DNA of 34,870 nucleotides from Deltaproteobacteria bacterium (GTDB lineage Bacteria; Desulfobacterota; Desulfobaccia; Desulfobaccales; 0-14-0-80-60-11). The stretch lies in contig VGSW01000021.1 in NCBI GenBank assembly GCA_016874915.1, positions 1 through 34,870 of the forward strand, written 5' to 3'. Within the stretch, counting starts at the first letter, position 1. Each line of letters starts with the position of its first letter. This document shows, piece after piece, positions 14,067 to 23,300 of this stretch. Under the pieces are notes generated by a model that was given only the letters and a program-made list of their open reading frames with translations, was not told the origin of the DNA and ran no database searches. The position numbers and the translations under genes were made by a program.

Positions 14067-16790
14067 ATGTCTAATCGCAGCTTCCCCACCAGCGCCGCGC
14101 TGCAAAACTTTCTCTTAGAAGAGGCCGGCCCCGGCTCTTTGGTGATAGTGCCCCACATGCGGCTGGCCCGCCAGGTGTGGGACCGCCAGCGCCAGCGGGA
14201 GCTGGCCGCGGGCCGCCGGGCCTGGGAACCGCTGCCGCTCATCACCCTTCAGGGCTGGCTGCACGAGGTCTTTCAATCCCTCTGGCCGCCGTTAAGTTTG
14301 GCGCCCTATCTTAAACGGTTATCGCTATGGCGCCGGGCCTTGGCTTCCGGTCCCTCCCAGGAAGGCGCCGCCCCCACCTTGGAGTGGGCTCAGGCTCTGG
14401 ACGAGGCATACCTCATCCTTTGCCGCCATTCCCTCCTCCCCATCCTGTCAGACCCGTCGGACCCGCCCCTAGTGGCCTGGCGGCGGCAGATAACCCGCCT
14501 CTTTCGGGAGCAGTTATCCCAAGAGGGTTTAATCACTGAGGGCGGGTTGCCCGCTTATCTCACCCGAGCTTCGGAAGAGGGGAGAATCAGGCTGCCGGAA
14601 AAAGTCTATGTAGTGGGTTTTAAAACCCCGGCCCCGGCGGAAGGCGCCTGGTTTCAAGCCGCGGCCCGTCGCACTGAAATGATTTATCTGGAGGCGGCCG
14701 GCTCCGGGCAGGCGGTTAAAGCAGCCTTTACCCTACCCGACCGCGGCCGGGAGGTGGAGTGGGTGGCCGGAGAGGTGATCCGGGCCGCGGCGGAAGAAAA
14801 CATTCCCCCGCACCGGTTGGCGGTCACCTCGCCGGATATGGAGGATTATGCCCCGGGGCTGAGGCGGGCCCTGGCGGAACTCCTGGGCCCGGCCCAAACC
14901 GAAGCGGGTTTTGCCTACAACCTTTCCCAAGGCCCGGCCCTGGCGGAGACGCCGATGTTTCAGGCGGCGCTGCTCCCCTTGAGATTCGCTGCCGGCGGCC
15001 AGCGGCGGGAAGACCTCATATCCCTCCTGCTCTCTCCATATTACCCCGTCCTCCACGCTCGCCAGTTCGCTTTGGCCCGGTGGGACCGGGCCTTTCGGGA
15101 GCGGCGGGCCGATCAGGGCTGGCCGCGCCTCCGGCAAGCGGCGCGCCATTTTGAGACCTCTCCGGATTTGCTAACAATCCTGGACCTCCTGGAACAGGTA
15201 TTCGCCTCGTTAGTAGTAAGCACCCGAATCCCTGGCCCTCAATGGAGCCGCCGCCTCCAGGAGGCCTGGGCCCGCCTGGGATTTCCCGGGGAATTGAATC
15301 CCGAAGAAACCGCCGCCTGGAACCGGCTTACCGCGCTGCTGACGGAACTGGCCCCGGTGTTGGCGGAATCCCTGGACGCGGGAGAATTCCTGGAGTGGCT
15401 GGCCCACGGGGCCCGGGCGGCCCTCCTTCCCGGCCCCGGCATCCAGGAGGCGGGCCTCCAGATTCTGGGTCACCTGGAAATGCGGGGCCTGGATTTTGAC
15501 CGGGTTTACTGCCTGGGGATGAACTCCGAAGCCTTTCCGGCGCCGCCCCGGGCGCTGCCCCTGCTTAGCGTTAGGGAAAAAGCCCAGATCCTGGGCGGCA
15601 CTTACACTAGTCAACACCGCTTCGCCCGGGAGGTCTTTGACGCCTTGCTGGCCACGGCCCCCCAGGTCGTCCTGACCCGGCCCCAGGTGGCGGACCAGGA
15701 AGAACGGGCGGCCACCCCTCTGTATTTGGGGAAATGGGAGGCCGCGGACCTGGGCATCCTCAGCCTTCCTCACGTTTCCTGGCAGCCTCAACACCGGGCC
15801 TGGCTCCGGGCGCCGGCGGTGCAGGCGGCTTTTCAGGTGAGAGAGACCGGCCCCGAGGCGGAAGAAGAAATACCCGTCTTCCTTCCCACTCCCTCCCAGA
15901 TCAGCATTACCCAGGCCCAAACCGCCCTGGCCTGCCCCTGCCGGTTCTTGCTGGAAGTTTTGCTGGAGATTGAGGACCTGCCGGAGATCACCCCGGGTCT
16001 GGACCCCCGGGAGCGAGGCGCGGTGCTGCACCAGATCCTGGCCCGGTTCGCCGGGGAGTTTAAAAAGGTTCTAGACGAAACCGGGGGCTGGGAGGAGGAA
16101 CATCATCAAAAGGGCCGGGAATTGCTTGGGGCCGCGGCCCGGAAAATTTTCGGGGTGAGCCTCTCGGACCTCCACTGGCAGGCGGAGTGGGAGCGCCTGC
16201 TGGGTGAAGAGGCGGGGCTGCTGTGGGAGTGGCTCCACCAGGAACAGGAGAGGTTTGCCCGGGGCTGGCGCTGGCTCCACCTGGAAGCCAGATTCCAGGA
16301 CCTCAAAGGGAAAGACTGGCCTTTCGCCTTAAAAGGCCGCTTAGACCGCATCGACCATCACCCGGAAAATCGGGAACTGGTGGTCTGGGATTACAAGAGC
16401 GGCGAAGTCCCCAGCGCCAAGAAGATTTTTCACGAATTGGCGGACTTTCAACTGGCCGGATATCTCCTGGCCCTGCTCCATGGCCGGGGGCCGGCGACGC
16501 CGGACGCGGAAGAGGTGCGGGCCGGGATCATCGGCCTCAAGTCGTCCCGGAGCAAGCACTTGAAATATGAGGACTTTAAGTCCAAGGCGGCGGAATGGGC
16601 CCAGGTCCTGGCCCAATGGGAAGCCCGGCTCCGGGAACTGGGCGACCGCCTGGCCCGGGGGGATTTTAGCCCGGCCCCCCACCCCGCGCCCACGGGCAAA
16701 AACCGGCAAGCCTGCCGGTTTTGCGCCTACACCCTGGTCTGCGGCTTTGTCCCGGAGCCGGCCGGGGAAGGGGAAGAGGAGGACGAATGA
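14067..16790 (+). CDS. addB: AddB-like subunit of a helicase-nuclease (PD-(D/E)XK nuclease)
   Basis: This is the partner subunit of an AddAB-type complex, which resects double-strand breaks and prepares 3' ends for RecA. The 907-residue protein has a degenerate UvrD-like N-terminal half with no intact Walker A (GPGSLVIVPHMRLARQVW at about residue 21), as expected for AddB-like subunits in which the helicase is inactive. The C-terminal third is a RecB-type nuclease: LVVWDYKSGEVPS (about residue 770-782) supplies the D...YK catalytic core, with RFALKGRLDRIDHH-like strand before it. Iron-sulfur ligands are visible as CPC near 623 and CX2CX5C (CRFCAYTLVC) near 882-891. It overlaps the downstream addA gene by four bases (ATGA), implying translational coupling. 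The paired order addB-addA supports the call; the symbol is by role rather than strong sequence identity. Confidence 0.88.
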   Translation: MSNRSFPTSAALQNFLLEEAGPGSLVIVPHMRLARQVWDRQRQRELAAGRRAWEPLPLITLQGWLHEVFQSLWPPLSLAPYLKRLSLWRRALASGPSQEGAAPTLEWAQALDEAYLILCRHSLLPILSDPSDPPLVAWRRQITRLFREQLSQEGLITEGGLPAYLTRASEEGRIRLPEKVYVVGFKTPAPAEGAWFQAAARRTEMIYLEAAGSGQAVKAAFTLPDRGREVEWVAGEVIRAAAEENIPPHRLAVTSPDMEDYAPGLRRALAELLGPAQTEAGFAYNLSQGPALAETPMFQAALLPLRFAAGGQRREDLISLLLSPYYPVLHARQFALARWDRAFRERRADQGWPRLRQAARHFETSPDLLTILDLLEQVFASLVVSTRIPGPQWSRRLQEAWARLGFPGELNPEETAAWNRLTALLTELAPVLAESLDAGEFLEWLAHGARAALLPGPGIQEAGLQILGHLEMRGLDFDRVYCLGMNSEAFPAPPRALPLLSVREKAQILGGTYTSQHRFAREVFDALLATAPQVVLTRPQVADQEERAATPLYLGKWEAADLGILSLPHVSWQPQHRAWLRAPAVQAAFQVRETGPEAEEEIPVFLPTPSQISITQAQTALACPCRFLLEVLLEIEDLPEITPGLDPRERGAVLHQILARFAGEFKKVLDETGGWEEEHHQKGRELLGAAARKIFGVSLSDLHWQAEWERLLGEEAGLLWEWLHQEQERFARGWRWLHLEARFQDLKGKDWPFALKGRLDRIDHHPENRELVVWDYKSGEVPSAKKIFHELADFQLAGYLLALLHGRGPATPDAEEVRAGIIGLKSSRSKHLKYEDFKSKAAEWAQVLAQWEARLRELGDRLARGDFSPAPHPAPTGKNRQACRFCAYTLVCGFVPEPAGEGEEEDE

Positions 16791-19700
16791 AGTCCTTTTT
16801 GCCGGCGGACCAGGCCAGCCGCGACCGGGCTTTGAGCGCGGGGGAGAGCTTCCACCTGGAGGCCCCCGCGGGGTCCGGCAAGACCTCGGTGCTCCTGGCC
16901 CGGTTTCTGGCCCTGCTGGCCCAGGTTGAGGAGCCGGAAGAACTCCTGGCCCTCACCTTCACCCGCAAAGCCGCGGGGGAACTGCGCACCCGGGTGGTGC
17001 AGCTTCTCTGGGCGCCCCCGGATTCGGGTCCTGACTCTTCTCCCCTGGACCAGCAGCTGGGAGCGTTGGCCCAGCAGGTATTCCGCCGCCACGGCGACGC
17101 CGCGGCCCTGAAACTGGCCCCGGAGCGCCTGCCCATCATGACCTTTCACAGCTTCTGCGCCCAACTCTTAAGACTGGCGCCCCAGGAGGCCGGAGTCCCG
17201 TTGGACTTTCAGCTTCTGGAAGAGCGGGAATCCGACTGGGTCAAGCAGGAAGCCCTGGAAGAGTTGAGGCGGCGCCTGGCCGCCCGCCCGGCTGACGACG
17301 CGGTGCGCCTGGCCCTGGTGCGGCGTCTGGTGCGCCTCAACAACGATTGGCCCCGGCTGGCCCGGGAACTTCGGGGGCTGCTCAGCCGCCGGGACAGCCT
17401 GGAGGATTTCCTGAAGCTGGCCCGGTTAAGCCGGGAGCCGGTAGACTACCAGGAATTGCTGGAGACGCGGTTCCGGATGGCGCTCACCCCGGCCCTCCAG
17501 ACTCTGCGCGATGAATTTGTCGCCTGCCCCCTGGGAAGCCGCTGGCCTGATTTCTGGGGTGAGCTGAACCGCCTGGGAGCGGACCTGGCCCCGCACCTGC
17601 CGCCCCAGATTCCCGGCGACCGGCCCGAAGACCTCCCCCGCTGGCAGGCCCTGGCCCAGGCTCTTCTCACCAAGCAGGGGGAACCCCGGAAGCAGTTGAC
17701 CCCCAAGTACGGTTTCCCTCCGAACTTTCACAAAACTGTCTGGGGTGGGCTGGTGGCGGAGCTTCCCCCCACAGTGGCGCAATTGCTGAAGGAGTGCCGG
17801 GAATTGTCCCTCACCGGCGCCCATCCGGAGGAAGTGGCGGCCCTCCAGGACCTGGTGATTTTGCTGGGGGAAGCCCTGACCGTTTATGAGGAGCTTCTAA
17901 GCCGCCGCCGCGCCCTGGACTTCATCGGCCTGGAACGGGCGGCCCTGAAGCTCCTGGATGGGGAAGACCCCGGAGAGCTGCTCCTGCGCCTGGACTACCG
18001 CCTCCAGCACCTGCTGGTGGATGAGTTTCAGGACACCAGCGAAAATCAGTTGACCCTGCTGTGCCGCCTGGTTTCGGGGTGGGAAGCGGGGGCCGGGCGC
18101 TCCCTGGTGGTGGTGGGGGACCCCAAGCAGTCCATTTACGGCTGGCGTCAGGCCAAGGTGCGCCTGTTCCTGGACTCCCGCCAGGGGCTGCCGTGCTCCC
18201 AGGGCCGCTTTCCCCTAAAATCCCTCCTCCTCCGCGCCAATTTCCGGGCCACCCGCGCCCTGATCGCCTGGGTCAACCGGGTTTTCGGCAAGACCGTGAT
18301 GGCCGGGGCGTCCTCCCCCGGGAAAGTGGAGTTCCATGCGGCCACCCCCGGGCCGGGCGCGGCTCCGGGGGAAGCCCCATACCTGGCCCTCTTTTTGGGG
18401 TCCGCGGAGAACGACCCCAGGGGAATGGAGGCCCGGTGGCTGACCCGCCAGGTGGCCCAGGCCGCGGCCCAACAGCAACCAGGGGAGACTATCGGCGTCC
18501 TCCTCTTTGCCCGCACTCATCTGCCCATATACCTCAAGGCCCTCCACGAGGCGGGATTGGCGGTTAAGGTGCGGGAAGGCCTGAAGCTTGCCGAAAGCCT
18601 GGTGGTCCAGCACCTCCACAACCTGGCCCGGGCCTTGGTGCGGCCCCAGGATGAGGTGGCCTGGGCCGGGGTCCTGAGGGGTCCCTGGGTGCGCCAACCC
18701 CTGGAGGTCCTGGCCCGGGCCGCCCGGACTCCGGGGGAGGCCTGGCCGGAGAAACTTCAGAAATTTGCCGCCGCGCCGGAATGTCCCTCTGACCTTGCCC
18801 AACTCCTTAACTCGCTCCTGGCGGGCCGGGAGCAGTTGGGCCGCCGCCCCCTGGGAGAAGTCATCCAATCCTGGCTGGACCGCGGCCCGGCCTGGCAGGG
18901 TCTGGCGGCCTGGGAAGGCCCCGCCGGGGTGGCCAATGTCCGGGCCTACCTGGACCTCCTAACGGAAGCGGAATCGGGCCTGCCCGAGGCCACTTTGTCC
19001 GGGGCCGATTTTTACCTGGAGGATGCCTACCAGCCCCCGGACCCCCGGGCCCAGGACTCGCCGGTGGAAATTTTAACGGTGCACGGCGCCAAGGGCCTGG
19101 AGTTTGACCAGGTCTTCATCCCCTATCTTGACTGGCAGCCGCTGCAGGCCGATGACAAAACCCCGCCCTTTCTCCTGGAAGAGATGCCCGGGACCGGATG
19201 CCACGGCCTGGCCCTGGCCCGGCCTTACCTCCAGGAGAAACCGAGTTCTTTTTATCGGTTGCTCAACAACTTGAAAAAACAGCGAGTTCTGGACGAAGCC
19301 CGGCGGGTCTTCTACGTGGCCGCCACCCGGGCCAAGGGGCGGCTGGTCCTCTCCGGGGTGATAAAGATGGATAGAAATGGCCAGGGCGCAATCTCCGCCA
19401 ACAGTCCCCTGGGCTGGCTGTGGCAGCATTACGGGCGGACGGAAGCCTTCCCCGAAACTTTTAGCTGGGCCGATCCGGAGATCCACGGGGAGATGTTCAT
19501 GCGGGTCCCGCCCCCGACGGCCGCCGCGATTCAGCCCGAGGCGGTGGATCTGCCTCCGGCCTGTGGATTCACCCCTGAAGCCTCGCCTTACCGGATGGAG
19601 TATCCCTCTCGGATGGTCCAGGAGGTGGGGGAAGCTGAGCCTGCCGCGCCGGCCGAGGCCGGGGAAACGGACGCGAGTTTGGTTCGAGGCCGGGTGATTC

Positions 19701-20188
19701 ACCGCCTCCTGGAGACCCTGTCCCGGGGCGGGGACCTGCCCTTGGCGGAGTCGGTGGCCGCGGCCCTGCGCCAGGAGGGGTTGGCTCCCGAGGCCGCCAA
19801 GGGGCTGGCCCCGGAGATTTTGGCGGAAGCCGCGGCCTGCCGGGACGACCCGTTTCTGGGCCGACTCCTGGGCCCCAACCTGCCTTTCGCCGCCAGCGAG
19901 TGGCTCCTGGAAGACCAGCCCCAGCCGGGGGTGATCCGCCGGGGCGTCATGGACCGCCTGGCCTTCGACGGACAGGAATGGTGGCTGCTGGACTACAAGA
20001 CTTCCCGCCCGGAGCGGGAAGCAGATTGGGACGCGTTTATCGCCCGGGAAAAAGAAAAATACGCCCCCCAACTCCGGGCATATCAGGCAATGGCTGCCCA
20101 GGCCCGGCACCTGGCCCCGGAATCCATCCGCCTGGGCCTTTATTTCACCGCCATACAGAAGGTGGTGGAGGTGAATTTTAAAGGTTAA
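16787..20188 (+). CDS. addA: AddA-like UvrD/Rep helicase with C-terminal RecB nuclease
   Basis: The motor and second nuclease of the AddAB complex. In the 1133-residue product the helicase motifs appear in order: Walker A APAGSGKTSVL (about 25-35), motif Ia LTFTRKAAGELRTR, MTFHSFCAQLLR, motif II LLVDEFQDTSENQ (near 407-419), motif III VVVGDPKQSIYGWRQA, motif V LTVHGAKGLEFDQVF and motif VI FYVAATRAKGRLVL. The C-terminal nuclease has RGVMDRLAFDGQEWWLLDYKTSR (the DYK core near 1067). The start at 16787 overlaps the stop of addB as ATGA. The last codons (AATTTTAAAGGTTAA) fall inside the left arm of the repeat at 20180, which therefore supplies the stop codon. Members of the family usually act with Chi-like sites; none can be inferred here. 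Confidence 0.93.
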   Translation: MKSFLPADQASRDRALSAGESFHLEAPAGSGKTSVLLARFLALLAQVEEPEELLALTFTRKAAGELRTRVVQLLWAPPDSGPDSSPLDQQLGALAQQVFRRHGDAAALKLAPERLPIMTFHSFCAQLLRLAPQEAGVPLDFQLLEERESDWVKQEALEELRRRLAARPADDAVRLALVRRLVRLNNDWPRLARELRGLLSRRDSLEDFLKLARLSREPVDYQELLETRFRMALTPALQTLRDEFVACPLGSRWPDFWGELNRLGADLAPHLPPQIPGDRPEDLPRWQALAQALLTKQGEPRKQLTPKYGFPPNFHKTVWGGLVAELPPTVAQLLKECRELSLTGAHPEEVAALQDLVILLGEALTVYEELLSRRRALDFIGLERAALKLLDGEDPGELLLRLDYRLQHLLVDEFQDTSENQLTLLCRLVSGWEAGAGRSLVVVGDPKQSIYGWRQAKVRLFLDSRQGLPCSQGRFPLKSLLLRANFRATRALIAWVNRVFGKTVMAGASSPGKVEFHAATPGPGAAPGEAPYLALFLGSAENDPRGMEARWLTRQVAQAAAQQQPGETIGVLLFARTHLPIYLKALHEAGLAVKVREGLKLAESLVVQHLHNLARALVRPQDEVAWAGVLRGPWVRQPLEVLARAARTPGEAWPEKLQKFAAAPECPSDLAQLLNSLLAGREQLGRRPLGEVIQSWLDRGPAWQGLAAWEGPAGVANVRAYLDLLTEAESGLPEATLSGADFYLEDAYQPPDPRAQDSPVEILTVHGAKGLEFDQVFIPYLDWQPLQADDKTPPFLLEEMPGTGCHGLALARPYLQEKPSSFYRLLNNLKKQRVLDEARRVFYVAATRAKGRLVLSGVIKMDRNGQGAISANSPLGWLWQHYGRTEAFPETFSWADPEIHGEMFMRVPPPTAAAIQPEAVDLPPACGFTPEASPYRMEYPSRMVQEVGEAEPAAPAEAGETDASLVRGRVIHRLLETLSRGGDLPLAESVAAALRQEGLAPEAAKGLAPEILAEAAACRDDPFLGRLLGPNLPFAASEWLLEDQPQPGVIRRGVMDRLAFDGQEWWLLDYKTSRPEREADWDAFIAREKEKYAPQLRAYQAMAAQARHLAPESIRLGLYFTAIQKVVEVNFKG

Positions 20189-20268
20189 GAGGGGAAAAGG
20201 TTAAAAGGGGAAAGGCGAAAAACCTCTTAACCTTTTAACCCTTTAACCCTTTAACCTTTTAACCCCTC
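20180..20268. repeat. Inverted GGTTAAAAGG-type repeat arms between addA and thiE
   Basis: Left arm AAAGGTTAAGAGGGGAAAAG..., right arm with three to four copies of CCTTTTAACC/CCCTTTAACC as its reverse complement. It separates convergent addA and thiE and can form a long stem. GGTTAA in each arm is the stop codon of the gene that runs into it. Confidence 0.8.
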
Positions 20269-20922
20269 CCCCGAGCCCCCTCCCTCAATAATAATTTCCC
20301 GCAATTCCCTGGCCGCCGCGGTGACGTCCGGGGCGGCGGTGACCGCGCTCATGACCGCGGGGTGGCGGGCGCCCCGGGCCACGACCTGGGCGATGTTGCT
20401 CTGGTTAATGCCGCCCATGGTGGTCCAGGGGATGCGCAGGCGCGGGGCGATGGTTTCGATGGCCTCCACCCCCAGGGGTACTGCCTGAGGTTTGGTGGGA
20501 GTGGTGAAGATGGGGCCGATATTAACGTAGGAGGCCCCGGCTTCCTGGGCTGCCAATGCTTCTTCCAGGGAATGGGTGGACGCCCCGATGATCAGTTCCG
20601 GCGCGCTGCGCCGGGCCGCGGCTATGGGGAGGTCTTCCTGGCCCAGGTGCACGCCGTCGGCCTCCGCGGCCAGGGCGATGTCCAGGCGGTCGTCGATGAT
20701 CAAGAGAGCGCCTGCGGCCGCGGTGCGCCGCCGGAATTCCTTCGCCAGATCATAAAGGCCGCGGCCGTCCAGGTCCTTTTCCCGGAGCTGGATGAGCCGC
20801 ACCCCCGCGGCCAGTGTTTTATCCAAAACCTCCAGGGCGCTGCGCCCGGCGCAGAAGGCCCCGGTAATGACCACGTAGAGGTCGGCTCGATGGAACGCGG
20901 CCAGCCGCGCCGCCAGGTCCAT
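20251..20922 (-). CDS. thiE: Thiamine-phosphate synthase
   Basis: ThiE joins the HMP pyrophosphate and thiazole phosphate moieties to make thiamine phosphate. The 223-residue product has the family sequence order: LIQLREKDLDGRGL, LLIIDDRLDIALAAEADGVHLGQEDLP, IIGASTHSLEEALAAQEAGASYVNIGPIFTTPTK, and WTTMGGINQSNIAQVVARGA for the phosphate-binding TIM-barrel end. Its start overlaps the stop of thiS (TGATG), so translation is coupled. The C-terminal residues GSGEGLKG are encoded by the intergenic repeat arm and are probably a late extension rather than part of the fold. Final gene of the minus-strand thi cluster. Confidence 0.94.
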   Translation of the reverse strand: MDLAARLAAFHRADLYVVITGAFCAGRSALEVLDKTLAAGVRLIQLREKDLDGRGLYDLAKEFRRRTAAAGALLIIDDRLDIALAAEADGVHLGQEDLPIAAARRSAPELIIGASTHSLEEALAAQEAGASYVNIGPIFTTPTKPQAVPLGVEAIETIAPRLRIPWTTMGGINQSNIAQVVARGARHPAVMSAVTAAPDVTAAARELREIIIEGGGSGEGLKG

Positions 20923-21119
20923 CAGCCGCCCCCCACCAGGCGCACCAGTTCCAGGACGTCGCCTTCGGCCAGCCGGGTTTCCCTGTAGGCCCCCCGATCC
21001 ACGATCTCGTGGTTCCGCTCCACCACGGTGCCCTGGGGGTGCAGGCCCAGTTCTTCCAGGAGGCCCAAGACCGTATTCGCGGCCACTTCCCGGTATTCGC
21101 CGTTGATAGTCAATTTCAC
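20922..21119 (-). CDS. thiS: Sulfur carrier protein ThiS
   Basis: A 65-residue ubiquitin-like protein (MKLTINGEYREVAANTVLGLLEELG) ending in the required Gly-Gly (VRLVGGG), the tail that ThiF adenylates and that becomes a thiocarboxylate carrying sulfur to ThiG. Size and C-terminus are typical. It overlaps thiE by the shared base in TGATG. The gap to thiH upstream (116 bases) holds a repeat that could interrupt or attenuate the transcript. Confidence 0.93.
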   Translation of the reverse strand: MKLTINGEYREVAANTVLGLLEELGLHPQGTVVERNHEIVDRGAYRETRLAEGDVLELVRLVGGG

Positions 21120-21146
21120 TGCACCTGCTCCGTACCTACTATTTTT

Positions 21147-21231
21147 ATCTCACGCAAAGGCGCAAAGTCGCCAAGACGCCACGCATTAATTTTTTTTAAA
21201 ATTCTTGCGCCTTTGCGCCTTTGCGTGAGAT
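21147..21231. repeat. Perfect 21-bp inverted repeat of CGCAAAGG units, thiH-thiS gap
   Basis: ATCTCACGCAAAGGCGCAAAG (21147-21167, here given as 20-base plus one) is an exact reverse complement of 21211-21231. The 43-base interior is AT-rich with T8. Same unit family as 11068-11167 and 13099-13125, and the single arm at 14042-14062. Confidence 0.88.
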
Positions 21232-21235
21232 ATCT

Positions 21236-22378
21236 TTATTCCACAAACGCGCGATCAAAATCTTTCCACACCGGGTCGTAGCCGGCCCGGCGGATGGCTT
21301 CGGCCACTTCCTGGGGGCTGCGCCGGTCCTCGATTTCAAACTGCTCCAGGGCGCCGTCCCCCAGGTGGGAATAGCCCCCGGGGCGGGTGGAAGACCCGGC
21401 GCTCATCATGGTCACCCCCAACGGGATCAGGCGGTCCCGCAGGCGGGCGCTCTCCCGGGTGGAGAGATTGAAGCCCACTTCCGGCAGAAAGAGCCGCAGG
21501 GCCAGCATGAGCTGCACCAGGTCCCGGTCGGACAGGGGATACTGCACCTTAAACCGCTCCGGCGCGTGGCGGAGCCGGGGAAAAGAAATGGACACGGCGC
21601 TCCGCCAGCACTCTTTCTGGAGATAGCGGGCGTGAAGCGCGGTCCAGAAGCCGTCGGCCCGCCAGTCGTAGAGGCCCAGGAGGGCGCCGATACTGAGGCG
21701 GCGGACTCCGGCCCGCCCCGCCCGCTCCATGGCCCCCAGGCGGTATTCAAAGTCCTTCTTCCGGCCCTTCCGGTGCACCTGGGCGTAAGTGGGCCGGTGG
21801 TAGGTCTCCATGTACAGGGTGACGCCTTCCAGGCCCTTATCCGCCAGCTTGCGGTAGCCCTCCTCCTCCAGGGCGTAAACCTCCACGGCCACGGAGGCGA
21901 AATATTCCCGGGCCAGGGCCACGGCTTGGGCCAGGTACTCCACCGGCGCGGCCTGGGGGGCGTCGCCGGTGAGCAGCAGCACGCTCTGAAACCCGTGCCC
22001 GGCCAGGATGGCGCACTCGGCCCGGATTTCCTCTATGCTCAGGGTGCGCCGCTCCCCCGGACTGCCGGAGTGCACCGCGTAGCCGCAATAGGTGCAGTCG
22101 GCAGTGCAGATGTTGGACAGATAGATGGGAACATACAGCCCGATGGTGCGCCCGAAGTGCCGCCGGGTGATCCGATGGGCCGCCTGCGCCATCTCCTCCA
22201 GAAACGCCCCCGCGGCCGGCGACAACAACGCCAACACATCCTCCGGCTGCAACCCCTCCCGCCCCAACGCCCGCTCCACGTCCCCCGGCGTGGCTCGCTC
22301 AATAATCTCCCGAACCCGCCCCTCCGGCCAGGAATCTAAGATTTTTGAGAAGAAGGAATATATTAATTTTGTATTCAT
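21236..22378 (-). CDS. thiH: 2-iminoacetate synthase (anaerobic thiazole pathway)
   Basis: ThiH is a radical SAM enzyme that cleaves tyrosine to dehydroglycine for thiazole formation by ThiG; it replaces the oxygen-dependent ThiO in anaerobes. The cluster motif is CTADCTYCGY (CX3CX2C), preceded by GLYVPIYLSNI. It continues with LLTGDAPQAAPVEYL, TLYMETYHRPTY, RLSIGALLGLYDWRADGFW, ISFPRLRHAP and MMSAGSSTRPGGY, all typical. I take the ATG at 22378 (380 residues); an in-frame ATG at 22414 would overlap the neighbouring unknown gene by 16 bases. Neither has a good ribosome site, consistent with a rearranged junction just upstream. Gene order thiG-(insert)-thiH-thiS-thiE. Confidence 0.93.
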   Translation of the reverse strand: MNTKLIYSFFSKILDSWPEGRVREIIERATPGDVERALGREGLQPEDVLALLSPAAGAFLEEMAQAAHRITRRHFGRTIGLYVPIYLSNICTADCTYCGYAVHSGSPGERRTLSIEEIRAECAILAGHGFQSVLLLTGDAPQAAPVEYLAQAVALAREYFASVAVEVYALEEEGYRKLADKGLEGVTLYMETYHRPTYAQVHRKGRKKDFEYRLGAMERAGRAGVRRLSIGALLGLYDWRADGFWTALHARYLQKECWRSAVSISFPRLRHAPERFKVQYPLSDRDLVQLMLALRLFLPEVGFNLSTRESARLRDRLIPLGVTMMSAGSSTRPGGYSHLGDGALEQFEIEDRRSPQEVAEAIRRAGYDPVWKDFDRAFVE

Positions 22379-22398
22379 AGAGCTAAATAATGGGAGGA

Positions 22399-23106
22399 TC
22401 AGACGTTTTTCCATAGATCCCGTATCGGTTGTGGAGCATACGAAGGTACTTTAAAATGCAAAATTGAATCTGCGCACTCGACAAATAGACTGTCAAATGG
22501 CAGTGGGGTATCTAATGTTCCAAGCCACTGCAAAAAGTAGTCCGCTCCCGTCAGATATTCAACTGCGGGGAGAGGCCAGTTATCATAGATAAGCAGCCAA
22601 TTGACATCGAACCGTTCATATTCTGACTTTAAGAATTTATCCGCCTTCTGAAGCGAAAAGTAGGCCATTGCCTCCGCCCATTCTTTCTCGGGTGCATCAC
22701 CAACCCACCCATCTCCTCGGTTGGCCCCACTGGCAATGTTGTCGACTTCCATTTTTGACATCCGAGGCCCACCAGGCTGGAAACTTTGTAAGAAAATCAA
22801 GTTGCTGCCAATAAAATTCTCGCGTCGTGCATTTGCCCAAGCCCAATCAGGCGGAACTGCCTCCGTAACCTCAATACCGATTCGGGTCGATGGCAGGGAA
22901 ATTAAAAAATCTGGTTTTTCTCGTTTTTCGACTCGCATAGGATACTGAATTAAATTTGTCTCCGCATACGTGGCTAGGAAACGACAGATCGACCAACGCT
23001 CACAATGCTCGGTGTTACGCCCTTTTTTCCGTGGAGGTACATTAATTTCTATGGCTTTAAGTTTGGCAAGTAGATCGATGGCAGAATTTGCAGCTATATT
23101 GATCAT
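22399..23106 (-). CDS. AT-rich unknown protein with nuclease-like PD...EVT motif, inserted in the thi cluster
   Basis: A 235-residue soluble protein of no family I can name. The start is the ATG at 23106 (MINIAANSAIDLLAKLK); the longer frame to 23211 translates a palindromic repeat. Base composition is visibly lower in GC than all neighbours, suggesting transfer. The segment RVEKREKPDFLISLPSTRIGIEVTE has the spacing of a PD-(D/E)XK-like core (PD, about ten residues, then E-V-T), although the catalytic Lys would be replaced by Thr; nearby Glu and Asp residues fit that idea only loosely. The rest is rich in Trp/Tyr (WAWANARRE, WAEAMAYFSLQKADKFL, VNWLLIYDNWPLP). It sits between thiG and thiH in the same direction and may be defence or mobile-element cargo (inference). 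Confidence 0.7.
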   Translation of the reverse strand: MINIAANSAIDLLAKLKAIEINVPPRKKGRNTEHCERWSICRFLATYAETNLIQYPMRVEKREKPDFLISLPSTRIGIEVTEAVPPDWAWANARRENFIGSNLIFLQSFQPGGPRMSKMEVDNIASGANRGDGWVGDAPEKEWAEAMAYFSLQKADKFLKSEYERFDVNWLLIYDNWPLPAVEYLTGADYFLQWLGTLDTPLPFDSLFVECADSILHFKVPSYAPQPIRDLWKNV

Positions 23107-23143
23107 GGCGACTTCTTTGCGGCGAAAATTTTTATGTCTAGAT

Positions 23144-23285
23144 CCCAAGTTGCACTTGGGAACGCAATTGTGGCCCAAGCTTGGCTTGGGCAAAATAATT
23201 TCTAACGGCATTTCATAAAGATATGGATTCCATTAGCAAAGCCAAGCTTTGCAATCAATTGGGTTCCCAAGCGCAGCTTGGGAAC
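23144..23285. repeat. Cluster of CCCAAG...CTTGGG palindromes
   Basis: Three hairpins share the same arms: CCCAAGTTGCACTTGGG (23144-23160), GCCCAAGCTTGGCTTGGGC (23173-23191) and TTCCCAAGCGCAGCTTGGGAA (23264-23284), plus GCAAAGCCAAGCTTTGC (23236-23252). They abut the 5' end of the AT-rich inserted gene. Confidence 0.75.
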
Positions 23286-23300
23286 CAGGAGAAGTTATGG

